A DNA stretch of 5,549 bases from Deltaproteobacteria bacterium (GTDB taxonomy: Bacteria > Myxococcota > UBA796 > SXON01). The stretch lies in assembly GCA_947483545.1 (NCBI GenBank), contig CANKNP010000334.1, forward strand, positions 1-5,549, written 5' to 3'. This document shows, one piece after another, positions 1 through 5,549 of this stretch (the first letter of the stretch is position 1; the number at the start of each line of letters is the position of its first letter). The position numbers were made by a program, and so were the translations under genes. The notes under the pieces were generated by a model. The model saw nothing but the letters and a program-made list of their open reading frames with translations. It was not told where the DNA came from and ran no database searches.

Positions 1-1569
1 ACCGCCCCCGCGATGGTGCTCCTGTACCCTCGACCCCGGAGGTTCGGCAAGACCCTGAACCTCACGATGCTCCACGCCTTCTTCGAGATCGGGCCTGACC
101 GCAGCTGGGCGTTCCAAGACCTCTCGATCTGGCTGGACCCCCAGGCCCGAGCCCACTTTCAGAAGCACCCCGTCGTCTACCTGACCTTCAAAGACACGAA
201 GTACGAGACCTGGGTGCGGGCCCGGCAGACCATCCAGATCTTGCTGACCGACGAGATCTCCAGACATCGGGAGGCACTTACCGACCCAAGGGTCCCGCCC
301 GAAGTCGTGCGGCGCCTGGAGCGTGTCTTGACCGGGACGGCGCGGCCCTCGGACGAGGAGCGCAGCTTGCGGGACCTCTGTGTCGCCCTCCACATCCATC
401 ACGGCGCGCAGCCCATCCTCCTCATCGACGAGTACGACTCCTGCGTGCTGCACGCCTGGGAGAAGGGCTACTACGACGAGTCTGTCGAGTTCTTTCGCGC
501 GTTGCTCTCTCCTGCGCTCAAGGACAACCCGCACCTGTACAAGGGCGTGCTGACCGGCATCTTGCGCATCGCCAAGGAGTCGATGTTCTCGGGCCTCAAC
601 AACGTCGAGGTCTACTCGCTGTTGAACCAACAACGTGGCGAATACTTTGGCTTCACCGAGCCCGAGGTGTTCCAGCTCCTTGATGCGTTTGGCCGCGGCG
701 GGGAGCGAGCCGAAGTGGCCCGTTGGTACAACGGCTACAGGTTCGGCCGGACCACCGTCTATAATCCCTGGTCGATCACCCGGATGCTGAACCGCCCGGG
801 GGAGCCGCTCACCCCGCACTGGCTTGGGACCTCGGACAACGCTCTGGTTCGGTCGTTGTTGCTGCAGAACCCAGACCTCGGGCCGCAGGTCGAGACGCTC
901 CTGCGCGGCGGCGCGGTGGCCGCACGAATCGAAGAGAACGTGCCGCTGCGGGACCTGCGAGGCCACCACATCTGGAGCTTGTTCTTGTTCTCTGGGTACC
1001 TTCGGGCTGAGAATGTGGAGACGCGGGGCACACAGACTTGGGCGGATCTGACGATCCCGAACCTGGAGGTCGGGGGGATCTGGAGGGACACCTTCACCGA
1101 GTGGATTGGCGGCTCCTCTGGCCAGGTCGCCCCTCTCCATGCCGCGTTGCTGGGCGGGAACGCCCCGAAGGTCGAGGAGCTGCTGCGCGGGTTGCTGCTC
1201 CGCAATGCGTCCGTCCACGACAGCCCCGAGACCCAAGACGAGCTTTTCTACCACGCATTTGTGCTCGGTTTACTCGTCACCATGGAGAATACCCACGCGG
1301 TACGCTCCAATCGGGAGTCGGGCGAAGGACGCCCGGATCTCCTGATCCTCCCCAAGCGGCCCGGCTTGCCCGGCGTTGTCCTTGAATTCAAGCGCAAACG
1401 TGGCAAGACACCGCTGGCGACCAGCGCCCGGGCCGCGCTCAAACAGATCATCGACAGGAACTACGCCGTCGAGGTCGAGGCCGCGGGTGCGAGCGTCGTC
1501 CGAAAGTTTGGGATCGCGTTCTCGGGAAAGGAGGTGGTGGTGCGGGGCGAAAAGGTTGCGCCGGGCTGA
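1..1569 (+). CDS. AAA-ATPase-like protein with C-terminal PD-(D/E)XK nuclease domain (5' partial)
   Basis: The frame is open from base 1 (Thr-Ala-Pro-Ala before the first Met at 13), and that Met lies directly before the P-loop. Family members carry a few dozen residues ahead of it (often a YVDKT-type segment), so the true start is upstream of the window and Met13 is internal. Numbering from Met13: a variant Walker A RPRRFGKT at 7-14; Walker B PILLIDEYDS at 134-143; the family block LTGILRIAKESMFSGLNN at 180-197; WYNGYRFG at 238-245 and YNPWSI at 250-255; a C-terminal nuclease motif with D442 (GRPD) and E458-F-K460. This is the AAA-ATPase-like (PF09820) plus PD-(D/E)XK (PF08011, formerly DUF1703) architecture. 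Such genes are often multicopy in a genome. Their biological role is not established, and ATP-dependent nucleic-acid cleavage is only inferred. All key catalytic residues seem present, so the copy looks intact. It converges on the aminotransferase gene. Confidence 0.92.
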   Translation, partial: TAPAMVLLYPRPRRFGKTLNLTMLHAFFEIGPDRSWAFQDLSIWLDPQARAHFQKHPVVYLTFKDTKYETWVRARQTIQILLTDEISRHREALTDPRVPPEVVRRLERVLTGTARPSDEERSLRDLCVALHIHHGAQPILLIDEYDSCVLHAWEKGYYDESVEFFRALLSPALKDNPHLYKGVLTGILRIAKESMFSGLNNVEVYSLLNQQRGEYFGFTEPEVFQLLDAFGRGGERAEVARWYNGYRFGRTTVYNPWSITRMLNRPGEPLTPHWLGTSDNALVRSLLLQNPDLGPQVETLLRGGAVAARIEENVPLRDLRGHHIWSLFLFSGYLRAENVETRGTQTWADLTIPNLEVGGIWRDTFTEWIGGSSGQVAPLHAALLGGNAPKVEELLRGLLLRNASVHDSPETQDELFYHAFVLGLLVTMENTHAVRSNRESGEGRPDLLILPKRPGLPGVVLEFKRKRGKTPLATSARAALKQIIDRNYAVEVEAAGASVVRKFGIAFSGKEVVVRGEKVAPG

Positions 1570-1640
1570 GGCGGGCCTAGCAGGGTTCGGTGTTTCTCCC
1601 TTCCGAGGTACCCGCGCTCCCCCGCGACGAGAAGTACGCC

Positions 1641-1772
1641 TCTCCCCTTCTCCCTCCGGGAGAAGGTGGCGCCGTCTTCGGCGCCGGATGAGGGCTCCCC
1701 GCGGATGTTGAGGAGCCCCCATCCGCCCGCGGGTACGCGGGCACCTTCTCCCGCAAGCGGGAGAAGGGGAGA
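1641..1772. repeat. 132-bp imperfect palindromic element (MITE/REP-like)
   Basis: The left arm 1641-1698 and right arm 1712-1772 are imperfect reverse complements around a 13-nt spacer. The outermost 14 bp (1641-1654 against 1759-1772) match perfectly, and the innermost 13 positions (1686-1698 against 1712-1724) have one mismatch, at 1691/1719. Each arm can also fold locally. The stems are 1646-1654/1658-1666 (9 bp); 1668-1674/1679-1685 (7 bp, loop TCTT); 1725-1731/1736-1742 (7 bp, loop GGTA); and 1744-1754/1757-1767 (11 bp on paper, its innermost pairs replaced by a small loop in practice). No coding frame is credible here. The TTCTCCC/GGGAGAAGG hairpins resemble dispersed intergenic repeats common in GC-rich proteobacteria; that resemblance is from memory and not searched. 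It sits between convergent genes, so it might also slow transcription from both sides, although it lacks the T-tract of an intrinsic terminator. Confidence 0.7.
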
Positions 1773-1834
1773 ACCCTCGAAATCCGCCATCGGGGGGCAG
1801 GTCAAATGCCGCTAACTACGTTCCTCGAACGCTG

Positions 1835-3085
1835 CTATGCCCCAATCATCCCCTCCAACCGATCCAACCCCCGCATCAACGTCTGCTCGTCCGGCCCAAA
1901 CGACAGCCGAACATGACCCGCCAGGCGCGAGGCGAACGCGGAGCGTCGGCTTCCCGGGTCGATGTCGAAGAACGCCCCCGGCACGCAGATCACCTTCTTG
2001 GCCAGCGCCGCCTCGAAGAACGCCTGACCATCCCGGAGGGGAGCCGGCAGTTGGTCGAGGCTCGGGAACAGATAGAACGCACCCTCTGGGGGGGCTTCGA
2101 TGCCCATGCCCATCGCCCGACAGCGCGCGACCATGAGGTCCCGCTTGGCGCCGAATTTTGCGCGGATCGCGGCGGCCTCGGCGTCGGCCACCTCCGGAGA
2201 GAGCAGCGGGATCGCGGCTTGTTGCAGCGGGTGGGGCGCGCCGCCGTCGAGGAACGAGCCCGCCGACGCCAACCCCCGGATCACGGCGCTCGGCCCGACG
2301 GTCCAGGAGAGGCGCCACCCTGGATACCGCCAGTTTTTGGTCAGCCCGTCCACGAGGATGACGGGATCCCGTTCCACGTCCTCGACGCTCGCCGCTGCGG
2401 AGACGGGCCCGGGTTGACCATAGATGTAGTGGGCGTAGAACTCGTCGAAGATCAACGCGCAGCGGAGCTCTCGGGCAGCGGCGACCCAGGCGTCCAGCTC
2501 GCGGCCGGCCACCACGTTTCCGGTGGGGTTGCAGGGGTTCGAGAGCAGCACCGCGCCGAGTCCCATCGACACGATGCGCTCCCGCAGCGCCTCGGCCGAC
2601 AGACGGAAGCCGTCCTCAGGCCGCAGGGGGATGGGGATGGGCACAAAATCGCGGAAGACCCCCAACAGCTCCTCGTAGGCGGTGTAGTCGGGCAGCAGGT
2701 GGCCGAGGTGGACCGGGCCGAGGGCGGCGGCGATACGGGTCAGGGCCGAGCGACCGCCCGCGGAGATGCTCACATTCTCAGCGGTGTACTGCGAGGTCGT
2801 GCCCTGCCTGTACCGGTGGTTGTAGAGCCTCGCGACCGCCTCTTTCAGCTCGCGGATCCCGTCAACGGGCGCGTACTCCAACGAGGCCGGCTCGACCGTG
2901 ATTTGGCTCACCCGATCGGCCGCCCCGGGGAGCATCCCGGTCTCCGGCGCGCCCTGCCCCAGATTCGCCCAGTCTTCGGCGCCGTACCGAAAACCGAGTC
3001 GAGCAGCCTCTGTCATCACGTAGATGACTCCGGTCCGAGGCACGGCCCGAAATCCAGGAAAAGGCTCTTTCGACGACGGCAGCAA
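1835..3085 (-). CDS. PLP-dependent aminotransferase, class I/II (fold type I)
   Basis: This 416-residue protein has the usual length of a class I/II aminotransferase, a cytosolic enzyme that moves an amino group between an amino acid and a 2-oxo acid through pyridoxal phosphate. Visible landmarks are NLGQGAPETG at 41-50; EYAPVDGIRELKEAVA at 70-85; SAGGRSAL at 108-115 (cofactor phosphate region); SNPCNPTGN at 182-190; D214 and Y217 in FDEFY (pyridine nitrogen and O3' contacts); K250 in GLTKNWRYPGWR (Schiff-base lysine), with R258; and R393 in HVRLSFG, the usual substrate-carboxylate arginine. The substrate cannot be read from the sequence. The start is uncertain. TTG at 3085 is the first start after an in-frame stop and has only a weak GGTGAG ahead. 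GTG at 3019 (residue 23) has GGAG at 3028-3031 with 8-nt spacing, and ATG follows at 3016. The longer form is preferred because the shorter ones cut the predicted N-terminal helix (about 20-33). It is the last gene of the minus-strand cluster, 3 nt after the preceding stop. Confidence 0.93.
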   Translation of the reverse strand: MLPSSKEPFPGFRAVPRTGVIYVMTEAARLGFRYGAEDWANLGQGAPETGMLPGAADRVSQITVEPASLEYAPVDGIRELKEAVARLYNHRYRQGTTSQYTAENVSISAGGRSALTRIAAALGPVHLGHLLPDYTAYEELLGVFRDFVPIPIPLRPEDGFRLSAEALRERIVSMGLGAVLLSNPCNPTGNVVAGRELDAWVAAARELRCALIFDEFYAHYIYGQPGPVSAAASVEDVERDPVILVDGLTKNWRYPGWRLSWTVGPSAVIRGLASAGSFLDGGAPHPLQQAAIPLLSPEVADAEAAAIRAKFGAKRDLMVARCRAMGMGIEAPPEGAFYLFPSLDQLPAPLRDGQAFFEAALAKKVICVPGAFFDIDPGSRRSAFASRLAGHVRLSFGPDEQTLMRGLDRLEGMIGA

Positions 3086-3088
3086 GGC

Positions 3089-3715
3089 TCACCGCTTGTA
3101 GGGGTTGAGGGCCTCGAGCTTCTGCTCGTCGGTCAGGTCGTCTGTCAGGTGGTCGGGCGCGAAGTCGTCTTCCGCGAGCCGGACCACCGGGATGACCTTG
3201 TCGCCCGCCTGCGGCGGGAGCGGAACCGGGGTCGCGGCCCGGTTCCCCGCGGCGATCTCGGTGATCTGCTCGTGCGTACGGTAAAGCTGCTGTTGCAGGC
3301 TCGACAACATGATGCGACGCAGCGACGACCCCTCAGCCGTCGGGGCGACCGACATGGTGCGCCACAGGTTCCGGTCGAGCGCGCGCACGCGGACGATGCC
3401 CTCGGCGGTCAGCGTCGCCGTGCGGATCGCGTTGTCGATCAGCGCCAGTTGGCCCAAGAGCACCGGTCCGACAACCGTGGCGAGGGTCTGCGGCAACCCC
3501 TTCCGGTCCAGGCGGGAGACGATGACGCGCCCGTCGAGCACGAAGAACGCTTCGTCACCGTAGGTCTTCTCTTTGCAGAGCTGCTGTCCTGGCCGGTAGA
3601 TCCGCTCGGTGCAGGCGGTCAGCCAGGTCAGCACCCGCTTGGGGTCGGTGCCGAGGAAAGGGTGGGCCTCTACGAGGCGGCGCGCCGTGACGAGCATGCT
3701 GGCTTCGGTGGACAT
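3089..3715 (-). CDS. Cyclic-nucleotide-binding-domain protein, no DNA-binding domain (CNB2)
   Basis: A 208-residue protein with one Crp-like beta-roll at roughly residues 17-120, followed by a helical stretch and an acidic tail ending in NPYKR. Domain signs are the YRPGQQLCKE turn, FFVLDGRVIVSRL, and a phosphate-binding-cassette-like segment LGQLALIDNAIRTATLTA. The cassette arginine (R98) and following T-A are kept, but the glutamate that usually contacts the cyclic-nucleotide ribose is Gln89, so cAMP or cGMP binding is doubtful. No helix-turn-helix follows, so it is not a Crp/Fnr transcription factor; a sensory or scaffold role is inferred. GTG at 3718 and ATG at 3715 are both possible starts. 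ATG is chosen because GGAGG (3722-3726) is 6 nt away, against 3 nt for GTG. The ATG overlaps the upstream stop by one base (TGATG), which implies translational coupling to the preceding CNB gene. Confidence 0.85.
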   Translation of the reverse strand: MSTEASMLVTARRLVEAHPFLGTDPKRVLTWLTACTERIYRPGQQLCKEKTYGDEAFFVLDGRVIVSRLDRKGLPQTLATVVGPVLLGQLALIDNAIRTATLTAEGIVRVRALDRNLWRTMSVAPTAEGSSLRRIMLSSLQQQLYRTHEQITEIAAGNRAATPVPLPPQAGDKVIPVVRLAEDDFAPDHLTDDLTDEQKLEALNPYKR

Positions 3716-4455
3716 CACTTGCCTCCAAGAATGCGGAGCAGGGTCTGGGTGAGCGTCTCAGTCTTGGGCGGCGGTGGTACGCCTTCGGTCGGTGGCAGTG
3801 TCCCCCGCGGTGCACTGGGCGGTAGCGTCCGGAGGCCGGGGCCTGCGCCGGGCGGCGATGTGCGTGTGCCCGGGCTCCCGGTGGGGGGCAGCGTCCGAAG
3901 CCCTGGGCTGGCCCCCGGGGGTACGGTCCCGTAGGGCGCGGACGGCAAGACGCGCGCGGGTGTGCCGCCGCCGGGGACCGCGGAGCCGAGCGAGGCGGGC
4001 GGCTGGCCGGGGGACAGGGCCTCCTCCAATCGAATCGTCGCGGCGCGAATCCTCCGGGCCATCGCGCTCAGCAGGTAGAGCTCGATCGCGACCATCGCGG
4101 CGTTCTCGGACAGCTCCATGACCGTGCGCGGGCTGATCTTGAGCAGATCAACGTCTGTCAGCGCCCGGACGGTCGCGTTGCGGCGGGCCGCGAGGTTCAT
4201 CAGCCCCGCTTCGCCCACGACTTCGCCGGCCTTGACCTCGCCGATCAGCTTCTCGGAGATGCCCTCGCCCAGGTACACGCCGAGCCGCCCCTGGACCACC
4301 AGAAAGGCGTTCTTGGCACGATCTCCCTCACGAAAGAGCACATGCCCCCGCGTGTGTTGCTCCGCCTGGCCGGCCGCGACCAGCGCGTGCAGGTCCCCGG
4401 GCGGCACCCCGTCGAAGATTGGAAAGTTCACGAGGCGGGCGGGGTGGATCTCCAT
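3715..4455 (-). CDS. Cyclic-nucleotide-binding-domain protein with Pro/Thr-rich repeat tail (CNB1)
   Basis: A 246-residue protein. Residues 12-115 form a Crp-like cyclic-nucleotide-binding domain: FPIFDGVPPGDLHAL; the turn GHVLFREGDRAKNAFLVVQG (37-56); and cassette-like VGEAGLMNLAARRNATVRAL (80-99), keeping G81, E82 and R92 but with Asn93 in place of the usual Ser/Thr. A helix follows at about 118-146. From about 148 to 230 the chain is rich in Pro, Gly, Ser and Thr and probably disordered. It includes three 11-residue units at 181-213 flanked by two shorter relatives, SAPYGTVPP (172-180) and SAPRGTLPP (214-222). The last 16 residues (KTETLTQTLLRILGGK) could form a short amphipathic helix, perhaps a docking tail. 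There is no helix-turn-helix, so a regulatory or scaffold protein is more likely than a transcription factor. Start: ATG at 4455, with GAAGGA (4461-4466) 5 nt ahead. It lies 46 bp after tesB and overlaps CNB2 by one base. Confidence 0.87.
   Translation of the reverse strand: MEIHPARLVNFPIFDGVPPGDLHALVAAGQAEQHTRGHVLFREGDRAKNAFLVVQGRLGVYLGEGISEKLIGEVKAGEVVGEAGLMNLAARRNATVRALTDVDLLKISPRTVMELSENAAMVAIELYLLSAMARRIRAATIRLEEALSPGQPPASLGSAVPGGGTPARVLPSAPYGTVPPGASPGLRTLPPTGSPGTRTSPPGAGPGLRTLPPSAPRGTLPPTEGVPPPPKTETLTQTLLRILGGK
3722..3726 (-). promoter_or_regulatory. Shine-Dalgarno site GGAGG of CNB2
   Basis: GGAGG on the minus strand lies inside the last codons of CNB1. It is 6 nt from ATG 3715 and 3 nt from GTG 3718, which favours the ATG as the CNB2 start. 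Confidence 0.7.
3790..3942 (-). repeat. Coding 33-bp/11-residue tandem repeats in the CNB1 tail
   Basis: The CNB1 tail reads as three 11-residue units: GASPGLRTLPP (3883-3915), TGSPGTRTSPP (3850-3882) and GAGPGLRTLPP (3817-3849), flanked by the nine-residue relatives SAPYGTVPP (3916-3942) and SAPRGTLPP (3790-3816). The first and third full units differ by one residue, yet their DNA differs at eight positions, seven of them synonymous. Confidence 0.75.
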
Positions 4456-4501
4456 CGCGGTCCTTCGAAGGGGGGCGTGCTAACCGGTTTTCTGGCGCAA
4501 G

Positions 4502-5368
4502 TCACACCCCGCGTCTGTCTCGAATCAAACCTTCTTGCGCCACTGTCGCGACAAGCGTGCCGTCTTGCCGAAAAAAGCGGCCGCGAACCAGACCTCGTGC
4601 GCCGCTGGCCGAGGGCGCGTCCACATCGTAGAGCAGCCACTCATCGAACCGAAAGGGGCGATGGAACCACATCGCGTGGTCCAGGCTGGCGATCTGCATG
4701 CCAGGGGTCAGCACACTCACACCATGCGGCTGCAGCGCTGTGACGAGAAAGTTGAAGTCGCTGGCGTACGCGCAAACGTACCGATGCACCGCGGGATCGT
4801 CGGGCAGCGTGCCAGTGGCGCGGTACCAGAGCTGCCGCACGGGCGGACCGGGTTTGGGGTTCAATAGGTTGGTGAGCTGCACGGGCCGGATCTCGATCGG
4901 ACGCTCGGCCAGCGCGATGGTGCGCAGGTGCGCCGGAATGCGATCCGCGATGCGCTTGCAAGCTTCCAGCTCCGAGAGCAGGCCCTCGGGGCCCGGCACG
5001 TCGGGCATCACGTCCTTGTGGTCAAATCCCGGCTCGTCCGTCTGAAAGCTCGCTGCCATCGAGAAGATCGGCTGCCCGTCTTGGATGGCGACGATTCGTC
5101 TGGTGGTGAAGCTACCGCCGTCGCGAATACAGTCCACGTCGTAGACGATGGGCTTGGAGGCGTTGCCGGGCCGCAAGAAGTAGCTGTGGAACGAGTGAAC
5201 CGCACGATCCACCGGCACGGTTTGAGCGGCGGCGGAGAGCGCCTGGCCGAGCACCTGGCCGCCGAAGACCGCGCCCCAGCCGAGATCCTGGCTCTGACCC
5301 CGGAACAGGTTTCGTTCGATGCGCTCCAGGCGCAAGAGGTCGAGCAGCTCGGCGAGCACGTCACGCAT
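4502..5368 (-). CDS. tesB: Acyl-CoA thioesterase II (TesB family)
   Basis: A 288-residue double-hotdog thioesterase, the usual TesB length. The family hydrolyses acyl-CoA to free fatty acid and CoA in the cytosol, with broad chain-length range. The N-terminal hotdog carries WGAVFGGQVLGQAL (31-44) and HSFHSYFLRPG (58-68); the C-terminal hotdog carries YASDFNFLVTALQPHG (201-216), MQIASLDHAMWFHRPF (224-239) and VATVAQEGLIR (273-283). By match to E. coli TesB, whose catalytic residues are Asp204, Thr228 and Gln278, the residues here are D204, S228 and Q278 at the same numbers, with Ser replacing Thr. That change keeps the hydroxyl, so activity is expected. Start: ATG 5368, with AGGA (5375-5378) 6 nt ahead. 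It is the first gene of the minus-strand cluster in view, 46 bp before CNB1; no internal terminator is evident in that gap, so it may share their transcript. No reliable promoter is visible upstream. Confidence 0.95.
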   Translation of the reverse strand: MRDVLAELLDLLRLERIERNLFRGQSQDLGWGAVFGGQVLGQALSAAAQTVPVDRAVHSFHSYFLRPGNASKPIVYDVDCIRDGGSFTTRRIVAIQDGQPIFSMAASFQTDEPGFDHKDVMPDVPGPEGLLSELEACKRIADRIPAHLRTIALAERPIEIRPVQLTNLLNPKPGPPVRQLWYRATGTLPDDPAVHRYVCAYASDFNFLVTALQPHGVSVLTPGMQIASLDHAMWFHRPFRFDEWLLYDVDAPSASGARGLVRGRFFRQDGTLVATVAQEGLIRDRRGV

Positions 5369-5426
5369 CTAGTGTCCTGAGGGTGGGTTTTCGGGCCCGC
5401 GCTGGCTGCCAAATCCGCCCTGCTTT

Positions 5427-5446
5427 GTGGGGGGCAAGCCCCCCAC
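5427..5446. repeat. Perfect GC hairpin (9-bp stem) in the tesB leader region
   Basis: GTGGGGGGC (5427-5435) pairs perfectly with GCCCCCCAC (5438-5446) around AA; in practice the inner G-C pair opens to give a CAAG loop. No T-tract follows on either strand, so it is not a classical terminator. It sits about 50 bp upstream of the tesB ribosome binding site and directly beside the multi-stem structure at 5455-5530. Similar G-run/C-run hairpins are frequent intergenic repeats in GC-rich genomes; this is general knowledge, not searched. Confidence 0.6.
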
Positions 5447-5454
5447 GCCCCCCG

Positions 5455-5530
5455 CGAGCCGGGGTGCGCTCGGGTACGAGCGAATACCGGGCGTCGGTGG
5501 GAGTACCCGCCGACGCCGGGACCCGGCTCG
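5455..5530. repeat. Potential three-way-junction palindromic structure
   Basis: A 9-bp closing stem (5455-5463 with 5522-5530) encloses two hairpins: 5467-5472/5477-5482 (6 bp, loop GGTA) and 5490-5501/5506-5517 (12 positions, all Watson-Crick except one G-T pair at 5498/5509, loop AGTA). It does not match tRNA arm sizes and no open frame of interest covers it. It could be a dispersed repeat or a structured leader RNA of tesB or of a gene beyond the window; the sequence does not decide which strand matters. Confidence 0.5.
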
Positions 5531-5549
5531 GGTGCGGTTGGGCATCGGC

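Noticed and set aside
1641..1772. Intrinsic terminator pair for the convergent genes
   Set aside because: The stems are strong, but no run of T follows on either strand, so a rho-independent terminator cannot be claimed; kept only as a repeat.
1270..1805. Minus-strand frames running from the palindromic element into the nuclease gene
   Set aside because: They are antisense to the PD-(D/E)XK domain and continue into the palindrome; the Arg-rich composition and lack of motifs suggest chance.
1913..3934. 673-codon open frame on the plus strand
   Set aside because: It lies antisense to the aminotransferase, CNB2 and part of CNB1, all of which show clear family motifs. Its translation is Arg/Gly/Asp-rich without domains, as expected of a GC-rich antisense shadow.
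4462..4489. Short palindromes CCTTCGAAGG (4462-4471) and AACCGGTT (4482-4489) in the tesB-CNB1 gap as operators
   Set aside because: Both are short and single, and the first overlaps the CNB1 ribosome binding site; this is too little to claim a protein-binding site.
4928..5380. 150-codon plus-strand frame over the start of tesB
   Set aside because: It is antisense to strongly conserved TesB sequence, with no motif of its own.
5369..5430. TTGGCA box upstream of tesB as a -35 element or sigma-54 site
   Set aside because: At 17-nt spacing the -10 position reads AACCCA, and there is no GC/TTGC partner for sigma-54, so neither promoter type is supported.
5455..5530. tRNA gene in the cloverleaf-like region
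   Set aside because: There is no T-arm GGTTCGA-type sequence, no anticodon-arm geometry, and the hairpin loops are four bases rather than seven.

Overview
The window is high-GC bacterial DNA with tightly packed genes, GTG/TTG start candidates and long spurious antisense frames. The gene content (an AAA-ATPase/PD-(D/E)XK protein, two stand-alone cyclic-nucleotide-binding-domain proteins, one with a Pro/Thr-rich tail, a TesB thioesterase and a fold-type I aminotransferase) fits a myxobacterium or related former deltaproteobacterium. That placement is inference from style, not proof. No rRNA, tRNA, CRISPR array, transposase or phage gene is visible.

Layout. Positions 1-1569 (+) hold a protein of the AAA-ATPase-like family with a C-terminal PD-(D/E)XK nuclease domain. 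Its true N-terminus lies before the window. Positions 1570-1834 form a 265-bp gap between convergent genes, most of it taken up by a 132-bp imperfect palindrome that looks like a non-autonomous or REP-like repeat. From 5368 down to 1835 four genes run on the minus strand in this transcription order: acyl-CoA thioesterase II (tesB); a cyclic-nucleotide-binding-domain (CNB) protein with an 11-residue Pro/Thr repeat tail; a second CNB protein with no DNA-binding domain; and a class I/II aminotransferase. The gaps are 46 bp, a 1-nt overlap, and 3 bp, so at least the last three are probably co-transcribed and translationally coupled. Positions 5369-5549 are the non-coding leader of tesB and hold a strong hairpin followed by a potential three-way-junction fold.

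How the genes may work together. The two adjacent CNB proteins lack a helix-turn-helix, so they look like sensory or scaffold proteins rather than Crp-type regulators. Their position between two metabolic enzymes may mean shared expression rather than shared function. The nuclease-family gene is convergent with the others and probably independent. Nothing here amounts to a clearly new system. The most unusual items are the tandem CNB pair with its repeat tail and the two palindromic intergenic structures.
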